This document shows positions 17,571 to 26,488 of a DNA stretch of 64,000 nucleotides, piece by piece; positions within the stretch are counted from its first letter, which is position 1, and each line of letters opens with the position of its first letter. The DNA comes from Bradyrhizobium elkanii WSM2783 (GTDB lineage Bacteria > Pseudomonadota > Alphaproteobacteria > Rhizobiales > Xanthobacteraceae), in the NCBI RefSeq assembly GCF_000472865.1, contig NZ_AXAP01000002.1, positions 310,001-374,000 of the forward strand. The letters run 5' to 3'. The translations under genes were made by a program, and so were the position numbers. Below the pieces are notes generated by a model. It saw only the letters and a list, made by a program, of their open reading frames with translations. It was not told the DNA's origin and did no database searches.

Positions 17571-17667
17571 GGTGACGCGCCTCGTGCTTGCGGGTGCCAA
17601 CAACCGGAGCGGTCAGCAAGTCCGCCCGACCAGACAAAAATATATAGCCACGTGGGAGTGAAACATA

Positions 17668-19299
17668 ATGGCGAAAGTTCTGCTGCATGACATAGAAGCC
17701 CGTCGCGCTCTTGCGCGCGGAGTCCAGAAGCTTGCCGCCGCGGTCGAATCGACCCTCGGTCCCAAGGGCATGAACGCAATGGTCGACAGGCCAATCGGCA
17801 CGCCCATGGTGTCACGCGATGGCGTCACAATTGCCTCGGAAATCGAGTTGCCTGACCGTTTCGAGAACATGGGCGCGCAGGTGGTGCGTGAGGTCTCGAT
17901 GCAGACCAACGAAGTTGCCGGCGATGGTACAACGACGGCGATGGTGCTCGCAAACGGCCTGATCCAAGGAGGCGTTGCAGCCCTGGAGCGCGGTGCCAAG
18001 GCGGTCGATCTCTGCAAGGGGATTGACCGGGCCGTCGAGGTCGTTGTCGAGACTCTCAAGAGTGGGGCAATTGCTGTATCCGATCGCAAGACACTGCAGG
18101 CGGTGGCGACGATCGCCTCGACCGACCCCCATCTTGGCGGTCTAATCGCGGAGGCGGTGGAGCGTGTCGGCAAGGATGGCATCATTAGTTCCGATTACGG
18201 GCTGACGACCAGCACGACGCTCGAAGTGGTCGAAGGCATGTCGTTCGACCGTGGTTACATCTCCCATCACATGGTGACCGATGTCGAAAAGATGGAGGTG
18301 GTGCTGGATCAGCCCTACATTCTCCTGACTGACTTGAAAATCAAAACGCCGGGCGAACTGTCGGCGGTGCGCGCGACGGTCGCCTCGACCGGGCGACCGC
18401 TTGTCATCGTCGCTGAAGAGATCGCGCCTGACGTCGTCGTCACGCTGCTTGGCGATGGTAACCGCGGCAAGGTTCTGGTGGTAAATCCACCCGACTACGG
18501 CCACTGGCGCAAGGCGATGATGGACGATCTCGCTATCATAACAGGGGGACGGGTCATCGCTCGCGAGCTTGGCGGCAAGCTGGAAGAAGCCAGCCTTGCC
18601 GATCTGGGAACCGCGCGACAAGTTCGGGCAAGTGGACGCGAAACGGTGATCATTCGCGGCGGTGGCGACGAAGCGGCGATCGCGGCGCGGCGCCAGCAGG
18701 TGGCGAAACAGTACGATCTGGCACCACCCAATATCGAGCAGGACAAGCTCAAGGAGCGCCTGGCGAAGCTCTCAGGAGGAACGGCGGTGATCCTTGCGGG
18801 TGGCGTGACGCCCGTCGAGCAAAAACGGACGATCCAGTTGATCGACGATGCGCTCAGTGCGGCGCGTGCCGCAGCCGAGGAGGGCATCGTGCCGGGTGGC
18901 GGCACCGCATTGGCGCAGTGCGCGCCGATGGTCGTGCGCACGCTCGGCAACGTCAATGGCGACCTCGGCGAGGGCATCAAGTTGGTGCGAGAAACACTAT
19001 CCCGTCCCGCCGCATTCATTGCCCGGAATGCGGGCTATGATGCGGAGAAAGTCGTGGCCGACCTGCTGAGCGCCCCGGCGGGCGTGGGGTTCGATGCCGC
19101 CAACGGTGTCTTCATCGACATGGTTTCAGCCGGCATCGTCGATCCGGTGCGGGTGACGTATACCGCGCTTCGAAACGCGGCTTCCGTTGCCACGCTGGTG
19201 CTGACCACCAACACGCTTGTGGCCGACGTGCCGCAGTACATCGACCCGACCCAGGGACCGGCACTGGGGGGCGGGGCAGAGAAGCTAGGGCGTGCATGA
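17668..19299 (+). CDS. prmG: Divergent GroEL-like chaperonin dedicated to the monooxygenase
   Basis: 543 aa, full chaperonin-60 length. ATP site: the GDGTTT motif at 85-90 with D86, and SRDGVT with D51, equivalent to E. coli D87 and D52; a late LIDDALSAARAAAEEG region keeps the third catalytic Asp. Unlike housekeeping GroEL it ends in GPALGGGAEKLGRA, without the Gly-Gly-Met tail, and many apical residues differ. No groES lies nearby. Mycobacterial MimG, encoded in the same position, is known to be needed for productive folding of MimA in a heterologous host; PrmG occurs in Methylocella. The 97-bp gap before it is AT-rich (ACAAAAATATATAG), so a secondary promoter is possible. Confidence 0.9.
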   Translation: MAKVLLHDIEARRALARGVQKLAAAVESTLGPKGMNAMVDRPIGTPMVSRDGVTIASEIELPDRFENMGAQVVREVSMQTNEVAGDGTTTAMVLANGLIQGGVAALERGAKAVDLCKGIDRAVEVVVETLKSGAIAVSDRKTLQAVATIASTDPHLGGLIAEAVERVGKDGIISSDYGLTTSTTLEVVEGMSFDRGYISHHMVTDVEKMEVVLDQPYILLTDLKIKTPGELSAVRATVASTGRPLVIVAEEIAPDVVVTLLGDGNRGKVLVVNPPDYGHWRKAMMDDLAIITGGRVIARELGGKLEEASLADLGTARQVRASGRETVIIRGGGDEAAIAARRQQVAKQYDLAPPNIEQDKLKERLAKLSGGTAVILAGGVTPVEQKRTIQLIDDALSAARAAAEEGIVPGGGTALAQCAPMVVRTLGNVNGDLGEGIKLVRETLSRPAAFIARNAGYDAEKVVADLLSAPAGVGFDAANGVFIDMVSAGIVDPVRVTYTALRNAASVATLVLTTNTLVADVPQYIDPTQGPALGGGAEKLGRA

Positions 19300-19370
19300 G
19301 GCACTGTACGCGGTCAGTGTTCCGCATCGTCGTCTGACGATCCATACCTTTGTGGTCGAATGATTGGACG

Positions 19371-19398
19371 GTGACAATGAGCGAGAACGGGCTACAAT
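19371..19398 (+). promoter_or_regulatory. Possible sigma-70-type promoter upstream of the 164-aa gene and prmR
   Basis: GTGACA (19371-19376), 16 bp, TACAAT (19393-19398) in the 179-bp gap after prmG. A small GGAGGC/GCCTCC hairpin (19425-19445) lies in the resulting leader. It would give constitutive supply of the activator. The match is moderate and could be chance. Confidence 0.25.
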
Positions 19399-19478
19399 CT
19401 TAAAAAGCTCCGGCGTGAGCCGAAGGAGGCAGTGCACAAGCCTCCACGGTCATCCGACCGACCGGGCGGGAGGAAAAC

Positions 19479-19973
19479 ATGGTCCACATCATTTCCAAGC
19501 GCGATGGTCCGCGCCGCGAAGAGGTCGCGGCGAAGGACTTCATTCGGAAGAACCGCACGAAGATCGACGCGATCGCCAATCATCTGACGGCTGGGCGCTG
19601 GCAGGAATTGCGCAATTCCGCACCCCCGCCGCAGCCCCAGCCATCAGGCAAGCTCTGGTTGATGCCGCCAGGCCGTCCCAGAGAGTTGGAACCATATGTG
19701 CGGATCAGCCTTAACGGCCGTGTCGTCATCGCTGATCTCGCGTCGGGGCGGCAACTCCATTTTGTCGGCGAGCTGCGCGGAACGGGCCAATCGCGATACT
19801 TCGCTCTCGCGACGCGCGAGAACGGAATCTTCGATCCGCTGGATGAAGAGCTCTGCAAGGTCCTCGCCGACCTTGAAGGAGTGAGCGTGCCCGATGAGGT
19901 GTCCGAGGAACGCCTGGAACAGATCATCGCCGGCCGTCTCGGGTTGGATGCGATCGCCAAAAACGTCGAATGA
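19479..19973 (+). CDS. Uncharacterised 164-aa protein
   Basis: I do not recognise this protein. It has a basic N-terminus (KRDGPRREEVAAKDFIRKNR) and a central Pro/Gln-rich linker (APPPQPQPSGK). A probable beta-sheet domain follows (YVRISLNGRVVIADLASG and FVGELRGTGQSRYFALATREN), and the C-terminus is acidic and helical (VPDEVSEERLEQIIAGRLG). No signal peptide, membrane segment or metal motif is visible. GGGAGG lies about seven bases before the ATG. It sits between prmG and the activator gene on the same strand, so a role in the monooxygenase system or its regulation is possible. Confidence 0.75.
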   Translation: MVHIISKRDGPRREEVAAKDFIRKNRTKIDAIANHLTAGRWQELRNSAPPPQPQPSGKLWLMPPGRPRELEPYVRISLNGRVVIADLASGRQLHFVGELRGTGQSRYFALATRENGIFDPLDEELCKVLADLEGVSVPDEVSEERLEQIIAGRLGLDAIAKNVE

Positions 19974-20076
19974 TCTCCGTAAACTCGGCCTGTGGGGATG
20001 ACGATTCCGATCAGGTCCGGTTCAGGTCGTTTCTGCCGATCGGGTTGCTGTTTGCCAACGTACGTATGGTGCTCCA

Positions 20077-22137
20077 ATGCTGACGGAAACGCTCATGGCC
20101 AAGCCGCCGTTTTCCCTGGAAGGCTACAAAGTTCCGGGCGCCACGGATACGGAGCAGGGGCGGCCATACGATGAGCGAGAAACCAACAGGGCATGGGAAA
20201 ACTTTTTGACGTTCGGGGACCTCAGGCGCGAGAACGCGCCAGTGCGAGGCGTCATCGAGGAATCATGGCAGCGCAGTGTCCAGTCCGGGGTCAATGCTCA
20301 TTGCAAGGGCAGCAATCTCGTCGCCTCGCCGGACGATCTCTACGAGCTGCGTCTGAAGAATGATGACTTGCTTGGTTCGAGTGCGGAGACCTTCCGCCGC
20401 GTCGCGGAGGTGCTCGGTGACGCCGCCACGATGGTCGTCATCACAGACAGGAACGGCGTCGTGCTGGACGTGGGGGGCGATCAGCGGACGATTGATGCAG
20501 GCCATGATATTCGCCTGGAAGTCGGTGCAGCGTGGGGCGAGACGGTTACCGGCACCAACGGCATTGGCACAGCACTCATCACGGGAAAACCGGTTCATGT
20601 CCATGCGGCCGAGCACTTTTCGGAGGGCATCAAGGCATGGACCTGTGTCGGCAGCCCGATTCGTAGTCCGATCGACGGCAGCATCATCGGCATTGTCGAT
20701 TTTTCCGGACCCCAGGCGATCTTTCACCGGCATAATGTCGCGCTCGCGGTGGTCGCGGCCAATCATATCGAGCTCGCTCTCTCGGAGAAGATTCGCATCG
20801 AGAGAATGCAGCTACTCGAGGCCAGCATTTCTCGAATGCCCGGGATGAACAGCGCGGACGGCGTCGTCATTCTTGATCGGTTCGGCAGGGTCGTTCATCA
20901 CAACGACATGGCCTCGGTTCGCTGGCGGCGGATTGCGCAATCGCAGGACTTGAGCATCGGAACGCAGCTTCTCCCGAGCACCGACGGCGTCTTGGCCAGA
21001 GAGCTTGCGAATGGGCTGCCTGAGGAACTGCGGGAGCAGCGGATCGAGCCATTAGTGGTCGACGGCGTGGTGAAGGGCGCGATGCTGGTGCTCGCATCGA
21101 GGCCGCGCGTGAATCTTGCCGTATCCCAGATGTCGCCGACAGCCCACGCCGCACTCATGTCGGCCAAGGACGCAATTGTCGGATGCAGTGAAGCATTGCT
21201 GCAAACGGTCGAGAAGGTTGAGCGGGCGGCGCTCGGCCGGACAGCAATCCTGCTTGAGGGCGAGACGGGCGTCGGTAAGGAACTATTTGCCCGCCTGGTT
21301 CACGCGGCCAGCCAGAAGACGGGCAAGGAGCCCTTCGTTGCCCTCAATTGCGGTGCGGTATCGAAAGAGCTTCTCGGCGGCGAATTGTTCGGCCATGCGC
21401 CAGGCGCCTTCACCGGCGCCACGCGCGAGGGCAGGCCTGGACGGTTTGAATTTGCCAATGGCGGCGTGCTCAGCCTCGACGAGATCGGTGAGATGCCACT
21501 GGATCTGCAACCTTATCTGCTCCGTGTGCTGGAAGAGCGCGCGGTATACCGGCTCGGTGACAGCAAGCCGCGCCCGGTGGACGTCCGGCTCGTAGCGTCG
21601 ACCAATCGGAACTTGAAGCAGGAGGTGGCGGAGGGACGTTTCCGAAAGGATCTGTATTTCCGGATCGGTGTCGTCAAGTTCATCATCCCGCCGCTCCGCG
21701 AGCGCTTGGGCGATGTCGAGATCCTGATCGATCACTTCAACAGACAGTTCGCCGCGACCTATAGCACCGAACCGCTGCGTTTCGAGGCCGCCACGATGGA
21801 ATTGCTGCGGAGCTATAGCTGGCCAGGCAACGTTCGCGAGCTGCGCAATCTGATCGAGAACCTTGTGCTGATGACGCTCACCGGCATCGTCACCCCCAGG
21901 GACTTGCCGGAGGATTTCCGGGAAGCTGCGGCTCAGCCACTTCAGGCGCGCTCGCCGGCGGAGGATGGCCCTAGATCGGGAGGCGACGAGATCGCGCGCT
22001 TCGACGAAATGGAGCGTCGGGCCATCGAGAGGGCTGTCGCAAACGCGGGCGGCAATATTGCTGCCGCCGCCGAAAAGCTGGGACTTTCGCGTGCCACGCT
22101 GTATCGCAAATTGCATCAATACCGCTCGCGGAGCTGA
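20077..22137 (+). CDS. prmR: Sigma-54-dependent transcriptional activator (AcoR/PrmR type)
   Basis: 686 aa. Domain order: N-terminal sensor region with a GAF domain (about 95-235), a second sensor-like segment (about 250-345), an AAA+ domain with Walker A GETGVGKE (about 395-402), the sigma-54-contacting GAFTGA loop (443-448) and Walker [10 protein letters not shown], then a Fis-type DNA-binding helix-turn-helix at the end ([20 protein letters not shown]). This is the acetoin-regulator architecture. It is the obvious activator of the two -24/-12 promoters at 9536 and 10938. The ATG at 20077 lacks a clear ribosome-binding site; ATG 20095 is an alternative. Thirteen bases separate it from the next gene. 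The inducer is unknown. Confidence 0.93.
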   Translation: MLTETLMAKPPFSLEGYKVPGATDTEQGRPYDERETNRAWENFLTFGDLRRENAPVRGVIEESWQRSVQSGVNAHCKGSNLVASPDDLYELRLKNDDLLGSSAETFRRVAEVLGDAATMVVITDRNGVVLDVGGDQRTIDAGHDIRLEVGAAWGETVTGTNGIGTALITGKPVHVHAAEHFSEGIKAWTCVGSPIRSPIDGSIIGIVDFSGPQAIFHRHNVALAVVAANHIELALSEKIRIERMQLLEASISRMPGMNSADGVVILDRFGRVVHHNDMASVRWRRIAQSQDLSIGTQLLPSTDGVLARELANGLPEELREQRIEPLVVDGVVKGAMLVLASRPRVNLAVSQMSPTAHAALMSAKDAIVGCSEALLQTVEKVERAALGRTAILLEGETGVGKELFARLVHAASQKTGKEPFVALNCGAVSKELLGGELFGHAPGAFTGATREGRPGRFEFANGGVLSLDEIGEMPLDLQPYLLRVLEERAVYRLGDSKPRPVDVRLVASTNRNLKQEVAEGRFRKDLYFRIGVVKFIIPPLRERLGDVEILIDHFNRQFAATYSTEPLRFEAATMELLRSYSWPGNVRELRNLIENLVLMTLTGIVTPRDLPEDFREAAAQPLQARSPAEDGPRSGGDEIARFDEMERRAIERAVANAGGNIAAAAEKLGLSRATLYRKLHQYRSRS

Positions 22138-22150
22138 GGACAGGGCAGGC

Positions 22151-22600
22151 ATGGCAACTGTCTGGGATGAACAGAAGAGCGGAGGAGAGCCGGTCGCCGC
22201 GGCGACGCTGGCGTCGCAGATTCTTGCGCGCGCCGACAGCGACGTCACTTTCATGGTGCACCTGATCGGCGAAAGCCAGAATCTCCTGGTGCGGCATTTC
22301 ATCGTGTTCATCGAGACCGAACTCGCAAAGCGCGGCATCAGCTACGGCGCACACCCACTATTGCGTCCCTTCATCGAAACGCATGCACGCGAGCTGACCG
22401 ATTTCGTCTTGCAGGGTATCGGCTTGCGACATCAGTTCGGCCTGCAGACGCTCGAGACGATGGCCGGAGATCCGGCGCGGTTGCTGAGAGTCGATCTGTG
22501 GGACTCGCTGCAATCTCACATCAATGATGCGCAGAAACACTTTGTATCTGATGTCGGTGGCTTGCAGCGAATCCTGGTTCAAGTCGAGACGGATTCATGA
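22151..22600 (+). CDS. Uncharacterised 149-aa helical protein (first gene of unknown post-prmR module)
   Basis: Not recognised. The sequence is predicted by eye to be almost entirely alpha-helical, with amphipathic stretches such as HLIGESQNLLVRHFIVFIETELAKR shortened here to its core LLVRHFIVFIETELAKR, and a mid region HPLLRPFIETHARELTDFV. No Cys, membrane segment or signal peptide is seen. The ATG at 22151 is preceded by GAGGAC about eight bases upstream and is only 13 bp from the activator's stop; the downstream gene overlaps it by 4 bp (ATGA). Cotranscription with prmR is therefore likely. Confidence 0.75.
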   Translation: MATVWDEQKSGGEPVAAATLASQILARADSDVTFMVHLIGESQNLLVRHFIVFIETELAKRGISYGAHPLLRPFIETHARELTDFVLQGIGLRHQFGLQTLETMAGDPARLLRVDLWDSLQSHINDAQKHFVSDVGGLQRILVQVETDS

Positions 22601-22920
22601 GTGATGATTCTCCGACGCTTGCCGAAATGCTGAAGCAGCGGTTGCTGGTCGTTCAGGAGATATCGTCCGCTCAATCGCGCAGCCTTCTGAACCGTCAGCT
22701 TGGCGGCGGGGCGGAGTTCGAGATTCAGCGGATCGAGCAGGAGATTGCGGCAACAGGCGCCTCGCATGCGCTCGCCAAGGAGCTAGAGGACGCGCGCGGA
22801 CGCCTGCAAAACGCAAATGCCAAAATGGCGGCATGCGACGCGCATTGCGCCGCGCTGGAGCAACGCCTCGAAGAACTGGACAGGTGGATTGCCGCCGCGG
22901 GTCAGCCCCTCCGAATGTGA
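22597..22920 (+). CDS. Uncharacterised 107-aa coiled-coil protein
   Basis: Short, charged and helical: FEIQRIEQEIAATG, then ALAKELEDARGRLQNANAK and CAALEQRLEELDRWIAAAG form heptad-like patterns typical of a coiled coil from about residue 40 to 102. Its start overlaps the stop of the 149-aa gene by 4 bp, so the two are translationally coupled and may form a complex. No enzymatic motif is present. Function unknown. Confidence 0.75.
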   Translation: MSDDSPTLAEMLKQRLLVVQEISSAQSRSLLNRQLGGGAEFEIQRIEQEIAATGASHALAKELEDARGRLQNANAKMAACDAHCAALEQRLEELDRWIAAAGQPLRM

Positions 22921-22928
22921 GGCGATCG

Positions 22929-24044
22929 ATGGATACGATGGAAGCAGAGACCGTAACGCTCTATGAATTGCTTGGCCGGCACTGGACTTTAGGTGCGCCC
23001 GTTACCAGTGTGGCGTTCGACCTGGCGGGACAGGTAGTTGCGTTCGCCCTCGCCGATGGGGCGCTGGCGATAGCTCCCCTGACTGATATCGAGCCGCCGC
23101 AGGATCGCTGTCGTATCGCGCTCGACGGGGGCCGAACAACGATTTCACCGCGACGAAAACCGGTGCCGCCGTTGACGAAAGTCGCAATCAGCGACGCTCC
23201 GTTTCATCTTGCCCCGATCGGAGCTTCCGGCTTTATCGCGAGTGATCGCAGCCGATTGGTCGGCGTGTCGACATCCGGCATCACGCAGTTAGCCGCAAAC
23301 CATGGTTCCCCTATCGATCTCGTCACCCCAGTGCAGGCTGGCGGCATTCTGGCTGCTTCTGGCGGGTCGGTCATATCCTATGATTCCAATGGCGACGTCG
23401 GCTGGCTGCAAGAGCGTGCGGGAGGAAATGCATCGGCAATCGCCGTATCATCGGATAGTCGGCGCTTTGCGATGGGGGTCGACGGCTGTCTGCTTGTTCG
23501 TGCCTTCGGGCCACGACCCGAGCCGGCGGCTTCATTCGATTTTGGCTCCATCTCAACCTTGTCATGGAGTCCCGACGGAAGCTGGCTGGCCATATCGGTC
23601 GCAAAAACGGGCATCGTGTTGGTGCGCCTTTCCGATGCGCGGATCGTCCGGATTCCCGGCTATCCTGCCAGCGTTGCGTCTCTTTCGTGGAGTGCAGACT
23701 CCCGCGTCCTGGTTACGAGCGGGGGCTATCGGGTGATTGCGTGGGACGTTTCCAGCCTCAGCGATGCCAGCGAACAGCCGACCAACCTCGCGACCGCCCG
23801 CGCCAGATTCGTCCTCGTCGAGGCGGTGGATATGCACCCGGAGCGTCACCTGGTGGCAGCGGGTTACGGCGACGGCATGGTCGTTGTCGCCAGGATCGGA
23901 GACGCCGACGAACTCATCGTCAAACCGCCCGGTCGAGGCCCCGTACACACCTTGCAATGGTCCCGCGATGGTCAGCATCTTGCATTTGGAACAAGCGGCG
24001 GGGAGGCGGCGATCGTGACGTTTCCGCCGCACATTTTCAAATAG
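22929..24044 (+). CDS. Cytoplasmic beta-propeller (WD40-like) protein
   Basis: 371 aa with repeating WD40-type blade motifs: VTSVAFDLAGQVVAFALADG near the N-terminus, then ISTLSWSPDGSWLAISVA, VASLSWSADSRVLVTSGG, VEAVDMHPERHLVAAGYGDG and VHTLQWSRDGQHLAFGTSGG. This is consistent with a single propeller of about seven blades. There is no signal peptide. WD40 propellers are usually scaffolds for protein complexes, and one between a sigma-54 activator and a 60-aa protein is unusual. It begins eight bases after the coiled-coil gene. I do not know a named family for it. Confidence 0.8.
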   Translation: MDTMEAETVTLYELLGRHWTLGAPVTSVAFDLAGQVVAFALADGALAIAPLTDIEPPQDRCRIALDGGRTTISPRRKPVPPLTKVAISDAPFHLAPIGASGFIASDRSRLVGVSTSGITQLAANHGSPIDLVTPVQAGGILAASGGSVISYDSNGDVGWLQERAGGNASAIAVSSDSRRFAMGVDGCLLVRAFGPRPEPAASFDFGSISTLSWSPDGSWLAISVAKTGIVLVRLSDARIVRIPGYPASVASLSWSADSRVLVTSGGYRVIAWDVSSLSDASEQPTNLATARARFVLVEAVDMHPERHLVAAGYGDGMVVVARIGDADELIVKPPGRGPVHTLQWSRDGQHLAFGTSGGEAAIVTFPPHIFK

Positions 24045-24115
24045 CCGGACCCGGTTCAAACAGCTTGATCCGGCTGCAGGTGCAGAGTCATGCCGCGATC
24101 ATCAGGAGGGAAATC

Positions 24116-24298
24116 ATGACAGCTACCCGATCGCCAAATGAAGCCGACAGCAAAGATCAATTCTTCAAGGAGCTGGCGGAACTTTCTGAGCGAATGATCG
24201 CCGCCCATGGAAAGGAGTTTTCGATGGGCGCCCTGGTGCTGGCGGCAAGATTCATCGCCGAGAACAAACCATTCGGGCGAAGCGCAGTGACACAGTGA
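24116..24298 (+). CDS. Uncharacterised 60-aa protein
   Basis: Begins MTATRSPNEADSKDQFF and is helical (KELAELSERMIAAHGKEFSM, then GALVLAARFIAENKPFG). A very good ribosome-binding site (AGGAGGG at 24103-24109) lies six bases before the ATG, which strongly supports translation despite the small size. It is the last gene of the post-prmR group, and its stop lies only 14 bp from the convergent binding-protein gene. Function unknown. Confidence 0.7.
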   Translation: MTATRSPNEADSKDQFFKELAELSERMIAAHGKEFSMGALVLAARFIAENKPFGRSAVTQ

Positions 24299-24312
24299 CG
24301 TCCAACGAAAGC

Positions 24313-25347
24313 TCACTCCGGCTGAATATTGGCGTCCTTGACGACCTTGGCCCATTTCTGGATCTCGCTGCGAATGTGATCAGCGAATTGCGAAGGGGAG
24401 CCGCCGACGGGATCGACGCTCTGATCCTGGAAGCGGCGCTTGACGTCATCCATCCTGAGGATCGCATTCAGTTCTGAATTCAGCTTGCGGACGATCTCCG
24501 GCTTCATTCCGGCGGGGCCGACGATGCCGAACCAGACCGTGACCTCGTAGCCGGGAAGGCCTGCTTCCGTAACCGTCGGAACGCCTTCCGTGAGCGTCGA
24601 GCGTGCCGTGCTGCTGACGCCGAGCGCGCGCAACTTGCCGGCATTGACCTGGGGCAGCACGTTCGGCGTATTGTCGAAGGCCGCGTCGATATGGTCGCCG
24701 AGCAGATCGTTCACCATCGGTGCGCTTCCCTTGTAAGGGACGTGCACGATATCGATTCCGGTCATGCTCTTGAACAACTCCATCGAGAGATGGTTCGACG
24801 AGCCGATGCCCGTGGACCCGTAAGAGACCTTGCCGGGATTGTTTCGGGCATAGTCGAGGAAATCCTTGACCGAATGGATCGGCATGGCAGGTCTTACGAC
24901 GAGAAGATTCTGCGTCTGACCCGCAAAGATCAGCGGCGTGAAATCCTTGACGGTGTCGTATGGAAGGCTCTTGTAAATGCTCGGGTTAGAGCCGAACGGA
25001 AACGCCACGCCGAGCAGGGTGTATCCGTCGGGCGGGGATTTGGCGACCGCGTCGGTCCCGATCAGCGTGCCGCCGCCCGGCCGGTTCTCGACGACCACGG
25101 GAACGCCCCAGGCCTCCTGGAGTTTTTGCGACACGATCCGTCCGAGCGTGTCATTGAACCCGCCCGGTGGATAGGGAACGATGTAGCGGATCGTGTGGCT
25201 GGGGTAGGTGTCCGGATCGGCCGCTGCGGGCGCGGCCGGGGTCTGCGCGGAGGCCGCGCCCGTCAACAGAAGAAGGAATGCGCCGCAGGCGAAGTAAGCA
25301 AGACGCGTTGCGCGCGATTTGACTTCAGCCTGCAGCGGTTCAGACAT
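24313..25347 (-). CDS. Bug-type periplasmic binding protein (tripartite tricarboxylate family), last gene of operon
   Basis: 344 aa. An N-terminal signal peptide (hydrophobic stretch about 17-33, cleavage near AASAQ) precedes the family hallmarks IRYIVPYPPGGFNDTLGRI, GGGTLIGTDAVAKSPPDGYTL and HVPYKGSAPMVNDLLGDHID. Bug proteins bind organic acids in the periplasm for TctAB-type permeases or for sensing. No tctA or tctB gene is in the window. The gene overlaps the upstream enolase-superfamily gene by 8 bp. Confidence 0.88.
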   Translation of the reverse strand: MSEPLQAEVKSRATRLAYFACGAFLLLLTGAASAQTPAAPAAADPDTYPSHTIRYIVPYPPGGFNDTLGRIVSQKLQEAWGVPVVVENRPGGGTLIGTDAVAKSPPDGYTLLGVAFPFGSNPSIYKSLPYDTVKDFTPLIFAGQTQNLLVVRPAMPIHSVKDFLDYARNNPGKVSYGSTGIGSSNHLSMELFKSMTGIDIVHVPYKGSAPMVNDLLGDHIDAAFDNTPNVLPQVNAGKLRALGVSSTARSTLTEGVPTVTEAGLPGYEVTVWFGIVGPAGMKPEIVRKLNSELNAILRMDDVKRRFQDQSVDPVGGSPSQFADHIRSEIQKWAKVVKDANIQPE

Positions 25348-26479
25348 AGCAGGGGCCCTCGATCAGTGGATGTGCGTTGATGAACGCCTCGTTGATGTCG
25401 ACCCCGAGGCCAGGCGTTTCAGATGGTTTGACGCAACCCTCGGCGTCGAGCTTGTACGGGACGCCGCCGACCTCGTCGCGGAACGGATTGTGCTTGGCGA
25501 CGTCGCCCTCGAAATAGCCGGGGGCATCGACCGCCGCGAGCACGTTGATGGTTGCCGCCATGTTGATGCCGGTCGCGGAGGTGTGCGGGTTGAAGGACAG
25601 CTTCCACGCATAGGCCATCCCGGCGATCCGCATCGCCTCGGTGACGCCGCCTGTCTTGGACAGGTCCGGCTGCACAAAGCTGACGGCGCCATCCTCGATC
25701 AGGCGAGTGAATTCGAAGCGCGTAAAGTGGTTTTCGCCGGCCGCCAGCGGCGTCGAGCCGAGCGAGGCGGCGGTCCGGTACGAACGATAATCCTGCGCCG
25801 GGAACGGCTCCTCGAGCCATCCGATCTCCAGCTCGTCATAGGCCGGCATCACGCGACGTACGTCGTCGACCGTGTAGCCGGTGTTGGCGTCGACCAGAAT
25901 TTCAATGGTGTCTCCGACCGCCTTGCGCACCGCCGTGGCGCGGGCGACGTCGTCGCGCGGATTGTCGCCGACCCGAAGCTTGATCGCCCGATAGCCCTGC
26001 GCGACGTAGCCCAGCGCCTCCTGCGCCAGCGACTCCGGCGCCTGCCATCCGAGCGAGATGCCGCCGGCATAGGCCTTGATCGGCTTTGAGGCGCCGCCGA
26101 GCAGCCGGTACAATGGCCAGCCCGCCGCCTTGGCGCGGATATCCCACAGCGCCAGATCGAGGCCGCTGAGCGCCATCGCGGCGGCGTAGCCCATGCCATG
26201 GCTCGCCAACTGCATCTGGTAGACGCGCTGCCAGACGCCGACCACGTTCATCGCATCCATGCCGACGACAAGTTCGGAAATCGTGGTGTCGATCAGCTTG
26301 GCGATGGCGCCGGGGCAGCGGCCGTGATGGGCTTCGCCCCAACCAACGAGGCCTTCATCCGTCGTGACTTTGACCAGCACCGCGTCGCGCTTCACCGCGC
26401 GGCCGATGCCCAACCTGACGTTCTGGCCCTGCGGTACGGGATAGGAGATCGGGACCGCCTTGATCGATGTGATACGCAT
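25340..26479 (-). CDS. Enolase-superfamily enzyme, mandelate racemase/muconate lactonizing subgroup (first)
   Basis: 379 aa. The active site aligns with mandelate racemase at a shift of two residues: K167-x-R169 (IKLRVG) on one side, metal ligands D197, E223 and E249 (LVDAN, WLEEP, AAGEN) and H299 (FNPHTS) on the other. Such enzymes abstract the alpha proton of a carboxylate, commonly dehydrating sugar acids or racemising hydroxy acids. A K-x-R in place of K-x-K leaves one catalytic Lys. It lies in an operon with a hydroxyacid dehydrogenase and an FAH-family hydrolase, so a sugar-acid dehydratase is the favoured guess; the exact substrate is unknown. Confidence 0.87.
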   Translation of the reverse strand: MRITSIKAVPISYPVPQGQNVRLGIGRAVKRDAVLVKVTTDEGLVGWGEAHHGRCPGAIAKLIDTTISELVVGMDAMNVVGVWQRVYQMQLASHGMGYAAAMALSGLDLALWDIRAKAAGWPLYRLLGGASKPIKAYAGGISLGWQAPESLAQEALGYVAQGYRAIKLRVGDNPRDDVARATAVRKAVGDTIEILVDANTGYTVDDVRRVMPAYDELEIGWLEEPFPAQDYRSYRTAASLGSTPLAAGENHFTRFEFTRLIEDGAVSFVQPDLSKTGGVTEAMRIAGMAYAWKLSFNPHTSATGINMAATINVLAAVDAPGYFEGDVAKHNPFRDEVGGVPYKLDAEGCVKPSETPGLGVDINEAFINAHPLIEGPCYV

Positions 26480-26488
26480 TTTAAGACC

